Origin: an uncultured Anaerolineae bacterium
GTDB lineage: Bacteria; Chloroflexota; Anaerolineae; J036; Brachytrichaceae
Direction of reading: 5' to 3'
Assembly (NCBI GenBank): GCA_937927775.1
Contig: CALBEF010000031.1
Coordinates: 62,001-126,000, forward strand
DNA length: 64,000 bases
Of this stretch, positions 29,455 through 38,981 are shown piece after piece; positions within the stretch are counted from its first letter, which is position 1; every line of letters begins with the position of its first letter. The position numbers and the translations under genes were made by a program. The notes beneath the pieces are model-generated. The model was not told where the DNA came from. It did not search any database and saw only the letters and a list, made by a program, of their open reading frames with translations.

Positions 29455-30942
29455 ATGGTAACTATTCGAATACCCACACCGCTGCGACCCTACGTCGGCG
29501 GCAGCAGGGAAGTGACGGCGGAAGCCGGCACTGTGCACAGTGTGCTGGCGTCGCTGGTGGAACGCTATCCCGACCTGAAGCGACATCTGTTCAACGACAC
29601 AGGCAAACTGCGTTCGTTCGTCAATGTGTATCTCGGCGACGAGGATGTGCGCCATTTACAAGGCTTCGAGACGCCCGTGCCGGATGGGGCAGAGTTGAGC
29701 ATTGTGCCGAGCGTGGCAGGCGGCAGCGCTTCTGTTGCCTGGGCGCGCGAGGGTGAAGACGAGGGCGACGACGAAGCGCAAAGACTCTCGAACGCCGAAA
29801 TCCGGCGCTATTCGCGCCACCTCATCATGCCCGAAGTGGGCATGAAGGGACAGAAGAAGCTGAAGGCCGGCAGCGTGCTGCTGGTGGGAGCAGGCGGGCT
29901 TGGCTCGCCAGCCGCGATGTACCTGGCCGCCGCCGGCGTGGGCCGCATCGGCATCGTCGATTTCGACACGGTCAGCGAGTCGAACCTGCAACGGCAGATC
30001 ATTCACGGCCAAAGCGCCGTGGGCAAGCCCAAGCTGGAGAGCGCCAAAGCGCGGCTGCTCGACATCAACCCTTTTATCCATGTCGATACGTTCGAGGAGC
30101 CGCTGACCAGCCACAACGCGCTGCGCGTGTTTGCCGACTACGATGTCATCGTGGACGGCACAGACAACTTCCCCACGCGCTACCTGGTCAACGACGCCTG
30201 TGTGCTGCTGGGCAAGCCAAATGTGTACGGCAGCATCTTTCGTTTCGAGGGGCAGGCTTCCGTGTTCTGGGCAGAGCGCGGGCCGTGCTACCGCTGCCTG
30301 TATCCCGAACCGCCGCCGCCCGGCCTGGTGCCCTCGTGCGCGGAGGGCGGCGTGCTGGGCGTGCTGCCGGGCGTCATCGGGGTTATCCAGGCCACCGAGG
30401 CTGTCAAACTCATCACGGGCATCGGCGAGCCGCTGGTGGGCCGGCTGTTGCTATACGATGCGCTCGACATGCGCTTCCGCGAGTTGAAGTTGCGCAAAGA
30501 CCCCGACTGCCCGATCTGCGGCGATCATCGCGCGATTCACGAGTTGATCGACTACGAAGCATTTTGCGGGATGCCGGCTATCGACCCCGACTCTGCCGGC
30601 CAGTCTGCCGCGCGACCCGATGTGCCCGAGATCACGGTGACCGAGCTGCGCGACCGCATTGCTGCCGGCCTGCCGGGCGCGACGTTGATCGATGTGCGCG
30701 AACCTCAGGAGTGGGAGATCGCGCATCTGCCGGCTGCCCGGCTTATCCCGAAGGGCGAGTTGCCCAGCCGACTGGGCGAGTTGAGCCAGACCGATGAAAT
30801 CCTGGTGCATTGCCGCAGCGGCGTTCGCAGCGCCGACGCCGTGCTCTTCCTGCGCCAGATGGGCTTCAGGAAAGTGAAGAATGTCAAGGGTGGTATTCTT
30901 GCCTGGGCGCGGGAAGTAGACCCATCCGTGCCGGTGTACTGA
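29455..30942 (+). CDS. MoaD/ThiS - MoeB/ThiF (E1-like adenylyltransferase) - rhodanese fusion
   Basis: 495 aa; MoaD-like N-terminus ending LSIVPSVAGG; GAGGLGSPAAMYLAAAGVGRIGIVDFDTV; CYRC/CPIC zinc pairs; rhodanese VHCRSGVRSADAV. Confidence 0.92.
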   Translation: MVTIRIPTPLRPYVGGSREVTAEAGTVHSVLASLVERYPDLKRHLFNDTGKLRSFVNVYLGDEDVRHLQGFETPVPDGAELSIVPSVAGGSASVAWAREGEDEGDDEAQRLSNAEIRRYSRHLIMPEVGMKGQKKLKAGSVLLVGAGGLGSPAAMYLAAAGVGRIGIVDFDTVSESNLQRQIIHGQSAVGKPKLESAKARLLDINPFIHVDTFEEPLTSHNALRVFADYDVIVDGTDNFPTRYLVNDACVLLGKPNVYGSIFRFEGQASVFWAERGPCYRCLYPEPPPPGLVPSCAEGGVLGVLPGVIGVIQATEAVKLITGIGEPLVGRLLLYDALDMRFRELKLRKDPDCPICGDHRAIHELIDYEAFCGMPAIDPDSAGQSAARPDVPEITVTELRDRIAAGLPGATLIDVREPQEWEIAHLPAARLIPKGELPSRLGELSQTDEILVHCRSGVRSADAVLFLRQMGFRKVKNVKGGILAWAREVDPSVPVY

Positions 30943-30977
30943 GTCAACGGCCAAACGGCCCTACATGCGAGTCTGCT

Positions 30978-32603
30978 GTGGCACAAGCACTCTACCGCAA
31001 GTGGCGTCCCCAGTCCTTCGACGAAGTGGTTGGGCAGGAGCACGTCACGGTAACACTGAAAAACCAGATCGCAAGCGGCCGCGTCGGCCATGCCTACCTG
31101 TTTGTCGGCTCGCGCGGCTGCGGCAAGACCACCACGGCGCGCATCCTGGCCAAAGAGATCAACCTGCAGGGGCTTGACCCGGCCAATCCGCACACGGCGC
31201 AACTGGCCGAGGCGATCAGCGAAGGCCGCGCCCTCGATGTGATCGAGTTCGACGCGGCCACGCACACGCAGGTCGAGAAGATGCGCGAGATCATCGATAA
31301 GGTGGTCTTTCAGCCGAACGAGTTGCGCTACAAGGTCTACATCATCGACGAAGTGCACATGCTTTCTGTGTCGGCGTTCAACGCGCTGCTGAAAACGCTG
31401 GAGGAGCCGCCGCCGCACGTGGTGTTCATCCTCGCCACCACAGACCCGCAGAAAATTCCGGCCACAGTGCTGTCGCGCTGCCAGCGCTTCAACTTCAAGC
31501 GCGTGCCGACGCGGCTGATTGTCGGGCGGCTGCGCCAGATCTGCGAGGCCGAGGGGATCGAGGCCGACGATCACGCCCTCACTCTGATTGCGCGCCAGGC
31601 GACGGGCGCCATGCGCGACGCCATCAGCCTGCTCGATCAACTGGCATCCTCCAGCTCGACGCGCATCTCGGCCGATGACGTGCGCGAGGCATTGGGCGCC
31701 ACCGATACGGCCACTGTGCGCGGCGTGATGGATGGGTTGACGCAGCGCAACCCGGCTGCCGGGTTGGACGCGATTCAGTCGGCCATCGACCAGGGCGCGG
31801 ATGCGCGCCAACTGGCCCGCCAGATGGTGGACTACCTGCGCGCGATTTTGCAAGCGAAGATCGCGCCGCAGGAGGCGCAGGCCGGCCAGGCCGATTTGGG
31901 CGAGGCGGAACGGCTGGAGCTTGCAGACTACGCCGCCGGCATGAGCGCCGGCATGATTCTGCGCAGCATCCGCGCCTTCAGCGCGGCGGTGAATGACATG
32001 CGCGGCAACATCGACGCCCAACTGGCGCTGGAACTGGCGTTCCTGGAATGTGTGACTGAAACAGGGGACACAGCGGGTGACGTTCGCGCCGATGCGCGGC
32101 GTCCTGAAGTGACCGAACAACCGCCGGCGCGTTTGGGCGCAGACGCGCGACCGGAATCTGAAACCCAAAACCCAAAATCCAGAATCCGGAATACGCCAGA
32201 CAACGGGCCGGTCACGCCCGCCCCTGCGCCAGGCAGCGCCGGCGACAGCGCGGACAAAATCGGCCGGGAGGGTGAATCCAGTCTCGATGCGCTGCGCGCG
32301 GTCTGGAAGCAGTTGATCCAGGAAGTGAACGCCAGCAACAAGCCGGCGGCGGCGCTGCTGCGATCGTGCCGGCCACAGGCCATCGAGGGCGACGTGGTGC
32401 GCATTCAGGCCGACCATGACTTGTTCAAGACACGCCTGGAAGACCCCAGGAACAAGCTGGCGGTCGTCACTGCGTTGAACCGGCTGCTGAATGGCAGGTA
32501 CAGCCTGGTGGTATCGTCGGCCCGGCAGCCGGAGCCGGAACCCGGCGAGGATCCGCTGGTCAAGGCGGCGCAACGGCTGGGTGGCCGGGTGCGTGAAGGA
32601 TGA
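30978..32603 (+). CDS. dnaX: DNA polymerase III subunit gamma/tau
   Basis: MAQALYRKWRPQSFDEVVGQEHVTVTLKNQIASGRVGHAYLFVGSRGCGKTTTARILAKEI...VYIIDEVHMLSVSAFNALLKTLEEPP; GTG start. Confidence 0.95.
   Translation: MAQALYRKWRPQSFDEVVGQEHVTVTLKNQIASGRVGHAYLFVGSRGCGKTTTARILAKEINLQGLDPANPHTAQLAEAISEGRALDVIEFDAATHTQVEKMREIIDKVVFQPNELRYKVYIIDEVHMLSVSAFNALLKTLEEPPPHVVFILATTDPQKIPATVLSRCQRFNFKRVPTRLIVGRLRQICEAEGIEADDHALTLIARQATGAMRDAISLLDQLASSSSTRISADDVREALGATDTATVRGVMDGLTQRNPAAGLDAIQSAIDQGADARQLARQMVDYLRAILQAKIAPQEAQAGQADLGEAERLELADYAAGMSAGMILRSIRAFSAAVNDMRGNIDAQLALELAFLECVTETGDTAGDVRADARRPEVTEQPPARLGADARPESETQNPKSRIRNTPDNGPVTPAPAPGSAGDSADKIGREGESSLDALRAVWKQLIQEVNASNKPAAALLRSCRPQAIEGDVVRIQADHDLFKTRLEDPRNKLAVVTALNRLLNGRYSLVVSSARQPEPEPGEDPLVKAAQRLGGRVREG
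32154..32195. repeat. 7-bp-period repeat (6 units) embedded in the dnaX coding sequence
   Basis: gaatctg aaaccca aaaccca aaatcca gaatccg gaatacg, encoding ESETQNPKSRIRNT. Confidence 0.85.
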
Positions 32604-32607
32604 TCCC

Positions 32608-32656
32608 GATTTTGGATTTTGGATTGACGATTGCTGATTGACAATTGACGATCGAC
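32608..32656. repeat. Degenerate 7-bp repeat (7 units) between dnaX and ebfC
   Basis: gattttg gattttg gattgac gattgct gattgac aattgac gatcgac. Confidence 0.95.
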
Positions 32657-32676
32657 AAGACAAGCAAGGAGGCACT

Positions 32677-33030
32677 ATGGCAAAAGGACGACGAGCAGAT
32701 TGGACGCCGCGCGGGCCGGCCAATCCGCAGGCCGACATGATGAGCAGGCTGCAGAAAATGCAGGAGGACATGCGCAAGACCCAGGAGGAGCTGGAGCATG
32801 AGATCGTCAACGTGACGGCTGCCGGCGGCGCCATCACCATCGCCATCACCGGCCACCAGCGCGTCCAAAGCATCAAAATCGATCCCAGTCTGGCCGATCC
32901 CAGCGACATGGGCATGCTGGAAGATGCGCTGGTGGCTGCCGTGAACGAGGCGATCCTTGCGTCTCAAACACACTCGGCCCAGCGCCTCGAATCGGTGACC
33001 GGCGGCCTGAACATTCCGGGGCTGATGTGA
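32677..33030 (+). CDS. YbaB/EbfC nucleoid-associated protein
   Basis: SRLQKMQEDMRKTQEELEHEIVNVTAAGGAITIAITG; position between dnaX and recR. Confidence 0.93.
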   Translation: MAKGRRADWTPRGPANPQADMMSRLQKMQEDMRKTQEELEHEIVNVTAAGGAITIAITGHQRVQSIKIDPSLADPSDMGMLEDALVAAVNEAILASQTHSAQRLESVTGGLNIPGLM

Positions 33031-33056
33031 TTGAGTCATTGGGTCATTGGGCGATT
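33031..33056. repeat. 8-bp-period repeat (TTGAGTCA TTGGGTCA TTGGGCGA) between ebfC and recR
   Basis: Direct reading. Confidence 0.85.
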
Positions 33057-33110
33057 GGCGCAAGACAGCCATTTGCCAACGCGTCGATGATTCGATGCCG
33101 CGCTGAATGA

Positions 33111-33737
33111 ATGGCTGCGCCGAATAGAACCCTGCCTCCCTCGGTTGTCCGGCTGATTGACGCCTTCGCGCAGTTGCCGGGGATTGGGCCAAAGTCGGCC
33201 TCGCGGCTGGCGTATTACCTGCTGCGCGCGCCGGCGGAGGTCTCGCTTGCGCTGGCCGACGCGCTGCGCGACCTGAAATCGCATACCCGGCTGTGCTCGG
33301 TGTGCTTCAACATCACCGAGCGCGACCCGTGCGAGATTTGCGGCGACCCGACGCGCGATCACAGCCTGATCTGCGTGGTGGAGGAGCCGCTGGACGTGGT
33401 GGCGATCGAACGCTCGCGCAGCTTCACCGGCGTCTACCATGTGCTGCACGGGGTCATTTCGCCGATGAATGGCGTGGGGCCGGATGATCTGCGCCTGCGC
33501 GAGTTGCTGTTGCGCGTCGAACAGAGCAGCGCGGCGGGCCGGCCGGTGCAGGAAGTGATTCTGGCCACCAACCCCACGCTCGAAGGCGAAAACACAGCCT
33601 CGTTCATTCAGCGCAAGCTCGCCGGGTCCGGTGTCCGCATGACGCGCCTGGCGCGCGGCCTGCCGGTCGGCGGCGATCTGGAGTACGCCGACGAAATCAC
33701 CCTCAGCCGGGCGCTCGAAGGGCGCCAGCAGATGTAG
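33111..33737 (+). CDS. recR: Recombination mediator RecR
   Basis: LPGIGPKSASRLAYYLL; CSVCFNITERDPCEICGDPTRD zinc finger; TOPRIM. Confidence 0.97.
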   Translation: MAAPNRTLPPSVVRLIDAFAQLPGIGPKSASRLAYYLLRAPAEVSLALADALRDLKSHTRLCSVCFNITERDPCEICGDPTRDHSLICVVEEPLDVVAIERSRSFTGVYHVLHGVISPMNGVGPDDLRLRELLLRVEQSSAAGRPVQEVILATNPTLEGENTASFIQRKLAGSGVRMTRLARGLPVGGDLEYADEITLSRALEGRQQM

Positions 33738-33940
33738 CCGGCGACGCGACAGCGCGGTTCGGCGATTCGTCGGCGCTTTGTCAGTTGCCTGTTGCGTTTT
33801 TGCATACCTTTGCGCGCAGCAGCCGCGATATCGCGCGCGCTGTAACATGGCGCAGACAAACCTGTTTGCCTGTTGAAAAGAGATTGCCGGGTCGTGAATG
33901 GCCGCAGACGGCGGCCACAAATAAAAGGAGCAGAAAAGAA

Positions 33941-34741
33941 ATGACAGAAGCATTTACGAATGTGGCCGGGCAGCGTCTGGATTTGCCAGAGCCGCCGGTG
34001 GCGCTCAGCGGTTCGACGATGGGCGGCGCGTCGTTCAAAGTGCTGGGAACGGTGATGCAGGCGCTGGTCATGCAACTACGGGCCGGTCAGACCGTTTACA
34101 CCGAAACCGGCGCGCTGTCATGGATGCAGGACGGCATCCGCATGGATACCAACATGCGCGGCGGACTTGGCGGCATCCTGGGTCGGGTGTTCACCGGCGA
34201 ATCGTTGTTTGTAGCCAACTTCACCGCCGAGCGCGACAATGCCATGATTGCCTTCAGCAGCGAGTTTCCCGGCAAGATCATTCCGGTGAATCTCGCGCAG
34301 GGCCAGTCCCTTGTGGCGCAGCGCGACTCGTTTCTCGTCGCCGAGAAAAGCGTGAACATGGCTGTGCAGTTTCAGAGGAAATTCGGCGCATTCTTCGGCG
34401 GCGAAGGAGTGCTGATGCAGCGCTTCGACGGCCCCGGCACCGTGTTTGCGGCGCTGGACGGCGAAGTAGTGGAGCACACGCTGGCAGCCGGCGAGCGCCT
34501 GAAGGTGGACACCGGTCACGTGGCCATGTTCGAGCCGACGGTCACCTTCACCGTCGAGATGGTCAAGGGATTCAAGAACATCCTGTTTGGCGGCGAGGGG
34601 TTGCTGTTTGCCACGCTGACCGGCCCGGGGCGGGTGTGGCTGCAAACGATGCCCATGTCGAAGCTGGCCGGGGCGATTGCGCAGTATCTGCCCAGGGCCG
34701 AAGGCAGCAAGCAGGGCCTCAACATCAATCTCGGCGGTTGA
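33941..34741 (+). CDS. TIGR00266/AIM24-family protein
   Basis: TGALSWMQDGIRMDTNMRGGLGGILGRVFTGESLFVANFTA. Confidence 0.88.
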   Translation: MTEAFTNVAGQRLDLPEPPVALSGSTMGGASFKVLGTVMQALVMQLRAGQTVYTETGALSWMQDGIRMDTNMRGGLGGILGRVFTGESLFVANFTAERDNAMIAFSSEFPGKIIPVNLAQGQSLVAQRDSFLVAEKSVNMAVQFQRKFGAFFGGEGVLMQRFDGPGTVFAALDGEVVEHTLAAGERLKVDTGHVAMFEPTVTFTVEMVKGFKNILFGGEGLLFATLTGPGRVWLQTMPMSKLAGAIAQYLPRAEGSKQGLNINLGG

Positions 34742-34751
34742 CAAACAGACA

Positions 34752-34804
34752 ACCGCAGGGGCAGGGACGCGCGCAGGGGCAGGGCTTGTCCCTGCCCCTG
34801 CGGT
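34752..34804. terminator. 17-bp perfect inverted repeat between convergent genes
   Basis: ACCGCAGGGGCAGGGAC ... GTCCCTGCCCCTGCGGT, with an internal third copy of CAGGGGCAGGG. Confidence 0.8.
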
Positions 34805-34820
34805 ACGTTGTGCGGTTGTG

Positions 34821-35951
34821 TCAGGCGCGGGAGGATACGGGTTGCGGGGGCTGCCCCAGTTGCTTCAGGGTGCGCAGGTGGCCGGCAATGGCTGCGCGCC
34901 AGGTGGGATAGGTGAAGTACTTCACCCCGAATTCGCGGCAGGTTTCCTGCACGATCTTCGACAGCCGGGGGTAGTGGATGTGACAGATGTGCGGCATCAG
35001 GTGATGCTCGATCTGGAAGTTCAGGCCGCCGGCGTACCAGTTCAGCACTTTATTGCCCGGCGCGAAGTTCACCGTGGTCTCCACCTGATGGATGGCCCAT
35101 TCGTTTTCAACATGCAAGGGGTCGCCGGTCGGCTCCGGGAATTGCGCTTCATCCATCACGTGCGCGAGCTGGAAGATGGTCGTCAGGGCAAAGCCGATAG
35201 TCAACATGACGACGAAGAACCCGATAATCACCTGCCACCAGGGGAACACCAGCAACGGCAGGCCAAGCAGAATCGTCAGGATGGTGAGCTTGCCGCCCCA
35301 GAAGATGAAATGTTCTTTGAGGCTGAGGGGCGGATAGCGATGGTGCTCGTCAGTCTTGCCGGTGAAGTAGATCTGGAAGTCGCGGAATAACAGCCACTGC
35401 AGGCCGGCCAGACTGTACACAAACGGCACGTACAGGTGCTGGAAGCGATGCCAGGGCTTCCAGTGATCGTGCGGGCTGAAGCGCAACAGGCCGTTGGTTT
35501 CCAGATCCTCATCCAGCCCGGCGATGTTCGTGTACGTGTGATGCCAGACGTTGTGCTTCTGTCGCCAGAAGGCGCTCGAACTGCCGAGCAGCTCCATCGT
35601 CATCCCCATGATTTTGTTGACCCAGGGATGTTTTGAATAGGCGCCATGGATGGCGTCGTGCATGACGTTGAATCCCATGCCGGCTGTAGCCAGGCCAAAT
35701 GACACGCACAGGGCGACGTTGACCAGCGGATGGAACCCGCCCAGCATGATGAGCAGGTAGCTGCCCAGCCACCAGGCCATGATGATGGCGGTCTTGAGAT
35801 ACATGGCCGGCGCGTCTTTGGCTGGCAGCTTGTGCTCGGCCATGTAGGCTTCGATTCTCTGGGTGAGGGTTTTGCGGAAACCGACCTGCCCGATGAAGGG
35901 CACGGAACGAACGGGGGCGGAACTTTTCTTCACAACTGACAGTGTTGACAT
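34821..35951 (-). CDS. Membrane fatty acid desaturase (acyl-lipid/linoleoyl-CoA type)
   Basis: Histidine boxes HDAIHG, HNVWHH, QIEHHL. Confidence 0.92.
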   Translation of the reverse strand: MSTLSVVKKSSAPVRSVPFIGQVGFRKTLTQRIEAYMAEHKLPAKDAPAMYLKTAIIMAWWLGSYLLIMLGGFHPLVNVALCVSFGLATAGMGFNVMHDAIHGAYSKHPWVNKIMGMTMELLGSSSAFWRQKHNVWHHTYTNIAGLDEDLETNGLLRFSPHDHWKPWHRFQHLYVPFVYSLAGLQWLLFRDFQIYFTGKTDEHHRYPPLSLKEHFIFWGGKLTILTILLGLPLLVFPWWQVIIGFFVVMLTIGFALTTIFQLAHVMDEAQFPEPTGDPLHVENEWAIHQVETTVNFAPGNKVLNWYAGGLNFQIEHHLMPHICHIHYPRLSKIVQETCREFGVKYFTYPTWRAAIAGHLRTLKQLGQPPQPVSSRA

Positions 35952-36061
35952 GCTTTTTAATCAAACTCCATTGCTCACGGCTCGAGCGATTATAGCCGGC
36001 CATTTGGCGAGAGCGCGTTTGCGCGAAGGGAGCGCGGGGGCCTGTTTGACGGCGGCGCGAT

Positions 36062-37567
36062 TCAGTAAGCGCCGCGCGCCGACAACAGATAGGGAATTGT
36101 TTTCAGCGCAATCCTGATGTCCTGCGACAGCGACCAGTTCTCGATGTAGTAGATGTCGAGCAGGCAGGTTTCGTCAAAGGTGAGTTCGCTGCGCCCGCTG
36201 ATCTGCGACAGGCCGGTGATGCCCGGCTTGACGCGCAGCCGCTCGCGCTGCCAGTCGGTGTAGCGCGCCACTTCCTCCGGCAGGTTGGGGCGCGGGCCAA
36301 CGATGCTCATGTCGCCGCGCAGGACGTTCCAGAATTGCAGGAGTTCGTCGATGCTCAGCCGGCGGATGATGCGCCCGATCCTGGTCTGGCGAGGGTCGTT
36401 GCGCATCTTGAACAGCGGGCCATCGGCTTCGTTGTAAGCCAGCAGCTCGTTCTTGAGGGTGTCGGCGTCTGCGCGCATCGAGCGCAGTTTGTAGAGCTTG
36501 AAGCGCCGGCCATCCTGGCCGACGCGGATCTGCGAGAACACCGGCGAGCCGGGCGATTCGAGGCGCACCAGGATGGCAGTCAACAGGATAATGGGCCAGG
36601 TGATCAGCAGCACCAGCGACGCGCCGAGCAGGTCGAACAGGCGCTTGGCGATCCGGTCGCCGCGTCCTATCCTCCGCTCGTTTGTGGTCAGCAGCGGAAT
36701 GCCGCCGAAATCATCCACGTCGATGCGATTCAGATTGAGTTGCAGCAGCGATGGCGCGACATGCACGCGCACGCGATGGGACTCGCACAGGCGCATCACT
36801 TGCATGATCTTCGGCTGCGCCGACCAGGGGAGCGTGATCACCACTTCGTCCACGGCGCGCTGGCCGAGCACATCTGGCAGGCAGCCGAGTGATCCCAGAG
36901 CGAGAAACCGGCCGATGTTGGTGGCGCCGCGTTCGGGGTCGTCATCGACGAAGCCAACGCACTGGTAGCCCAGCTCGGGCCGGGCGACGATGGCGCGCAT
37001 CACGGCCCGGCCCAGTTCGCCCGCGCCAACGATCAACACGCGGGCTACACCAACCCCCTTGCGCCGCAGATGCGCCTCGATCAGGCCGCGCGCCCAGCGC
37101 GCAATGCCCAGCAGGATGATGGTGATGACGCCGGCCTGCAAAATCAGCAGCCGCGAATACGTGAGGGGGCGGAAAATGAAAATGAACGCCAGAACAATGA
37201 TGACGCCCTTGGCCGTGCCGTTGGTGATGGCGTACATCTGATCCAGCCACGATGGCGCGCGGCGGTTGGCGTATACGCCATCGAGCTGATACAGAACGAG
37301 CAGTGTCAGGGTGAATGTCAACTGGATCGGCCAGTAATCGATCAGCCGGGCTTCGAAGCCGGTCTCGCGGAACCACTGCCAGTCGTAGCGCATGACGTAG
37401 CCGATAACAAAGCTGATGTTGATCAGACAGGCGTCGATCAAGACGTTGAGAGGGCGGCTCCTGGTAAACATGCGCTGCGTCACACCGCTCCTGGCCCGGC
37501 CCCGACCGGAAGCCAGGATGCGCCGGGCTGCCGGATCAAGGCTGGCATCAGGCGATTGGTATGTCAT
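36062..37567 (-). CDS. Exopolysaccharide polyprenyl glycosylphosphotransferase (bacterial sugar transferase, WcaJ-like)
   Basis: RIAKRLFDLLGASLVLLITWPIILL...KLRSMRADAD...RRLSIDELLQFWNVLRGDMSIVGPRP...KPGITGLSQISGRS. Confidence 0.95.
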   Translation of the reverse strand: MTYQSPDASLDPAARRILASGRGRARSGVTQRMFTRSRPLNVLIDACLINISFVIGYVMRYDWQWFRETGFEARLIDYWPIQLTFTLTLLVLYQLDGVYANRRAPSWLDQMYAITNGTAKGVIIVLAFIFIFRPLTYSRLLILQAGVITIILLGIARWARGLIEAHLRRKGVGVARVLIVGAGELGRAVMRAIVARPELGYQCVGFVDDDPERGATNIGRFLALGSLGCLPDVLGQRAVDEVVITLPWSAQPKIMQVMRLCESHRVRVHVAPSLLQLNLNRIDVDDFGGIPLLTTNERRIGRGDRIAKRLFDLLGASLVLLITWPIILLTAILVRLESPGSPVFSQIRVGQDGRRFKLYKLRSMRADADTLKNELLAYNEADGPLFKMRNDPRQTRIGRIIRRLSIDELLQFWNVLRGDMSIVGPRPNLPEEVARYTDWQRERLRVKPGITGLSQISGRSELTFDETCLLDIYYIENWSLSQDIRIALKTIPYLLSARGAY

Positions 37568-38765
37568 ACACGCGGTACCTTTTGTACACCTCTCCCCCAA
37601 CCAGCTTGTTAATGCGGTTCATGTCCTCGTTTGTTTCCAGAATCCACGACATCTCGCCGCCGATGACGCCCTTGCGCAGGCCGGCCTGGAGCGTCTTGTA
37701 GATCATGACGGCGTCCATGCCGCTCGCCCGATACTCCGGCAACAGGCCGAGCAGAATCACCCGCACCGCGTTGACCATGCGGCGCCGGTGCCACAGGAAC
37801 TTGAGCAGCGTCCACCATTCCGGCGTCTTTGGATTGGGATAAGCCTTGCGCAAGGGCCGGTTGACGTTGGGCAGTGTCACCGAAAAGCCCACCGGTTCCC
37901 CGTTCACTTCCGTGACAAAGATAAAGTCCTGGTCGGCAAACTGCTTCAGGTTGGTCGCCAGGTGCTGTAATTCGTGGTCAGTCAGCGGCACGAAGCCCCA
38001 GTTTTTCTCCCACGCGCCGTTGTAGATTCTCTTGAGCTTCTCGATCTCGTTGTTGAAATCCTTGAGCACAGCGTTGCGAACGGTGAATTTGCCGCGCTTG
38101 AGCACGGCGTTGACCACGCGCTCGACCTTGCCCTGCAGCACCTTGTTCTGCGCCACGCCGATCGGCACCCACCATGCCAGCAGGTCCATTGCCTTGCGGA
38201 AACCGTATTGCTCCAGCAGGTCGATGTAGTAGCGCGGATTGTAGGTCATCAGCACCATCGGCTCGGAGTCGAAGCCCTCGATCAGCAACCCCCATTCGTC
38301 GTTGCTGCTGAGGGTGGCCGGGCCGCGCATGATCGTCATGCCGCGTTCGCGCAGCCAGTCTCGCGCCGTGTCGAGCAGCGCCCTGGCGACGGAGAAGTCG
38401 TTCACACACTCGAAGCCGCCGAAGAAGCCGGTCTTTTCCTGGTGAAACTCGTTGTGCCGGTGGTTGAGAATGGCGATGATGGTGCCGACGATTTTGCCCT
38501 CGCGCCGGGCGACGAACATGCCGGCCTCGGCATGTTCGAAGAAGGGGTTCCTGGCCGGGTCGTAGAATGCCTCCCGCTCGCTGATCAGCGGCGGCACCCA
38601 ATAGAGGTCGCCCCGGTAGATCTCCCATTGAAACTCGATGAACGCGCGGCGCTCTGCGCGAGTCCGGCACTCGACGATCTGAACGGGGAGAGAGGGCGAA
38701 GCTGCATCAGCGGGGCCGCTCGCCGTGGAATGAGTCGCAGATGTGGCGTCGGGCGATGTGTGCAT
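37548..38765 (-). CDS. GNAT-like acyltransferase-fold protein, function unknown
   Basis: 405 aa; MFVARREGKIVGTIIAILNHRHNEF. Confidence 0.6.
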   Translation of the reverse strand: MHTSPDATSATHSTASGPADAASPSLPVQIVECRTRAERRAFIEFQWEIYRGDLYWVPPLISEREAFYDPARNPFFEHAEAGMFVARREGKIVGTIIAILNHRHNEFHQEKTGFFGGFECVNDFSVARALLDTARDWLRERGMTIMRGPATLSSNDEWGLLIEGFDSEPMVLMTYNPRYYIDLLEQYGFRKAMDLLAWWVPIGVAQNKVLQGKVERVVNAVLKRGKFTVRNAVLKDFNNEIEKLKRIYNGAWEKNWGFVPLTDHELQHLATNLKQFADQDFIFVTEVNGEPVGFSVTLPNVNRPLRKAYPNPKTPEWWTLLKFLWHRRRMVNAVRVILLGLLPEYRASGMDAVMIYKTLQAGLRKGVIGGEMSWILETNEDMNRINKLVGGEVYKRYRVYDIPIA

Positions 38766-38903
38766 AAGCGCAATTGTAAATCGGTTTCGGCGCCGGCCTG
38801 ATTCGTGATATCATTAGCCTTAGCCAAGGCCAGCCGAGGCGACAGAGAAGCTTTCCGCTCCTGCGACTCACCCGCGGGCGCGCTGTCGAGCGTGTCCGCT
38901 TTT

Positions 38904-38926
38904 TTTGGCGCTTGTGGCGCGCCAAA
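38904..38926 (+). promoter_or_regulatory. Leader hairpin upstream of rpsF
   Basis: TTTGGCGC-ttgtggc-GCGCCAAA, 56 bp before the rpsF ATG. Confidence 0.4.
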
Positions 38927-38981
38927 GGCCGGTGGACCAGCAGGGGCACATATACCAGGGAAAGGAGTCACTTTTCATACA

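Noticed and set aside
28033-29655. 540-aa minus-strand ORF
   Set aside because: Antisense to the histidine kinase and MoaD-MoeB genes.
32154-32195. Possible programmed frameshift site for tau/gamma in dnaX
   Set aside because: No A6/A7-type slippery sequence with downstream stem was seen; A-runs are only 3-4 nt and are explained by the heptad repeat.
30705-32915. 736-aa minus-strand ORF
   Set aside because: Antisense to MoeB and dnaX; no domain signatures.
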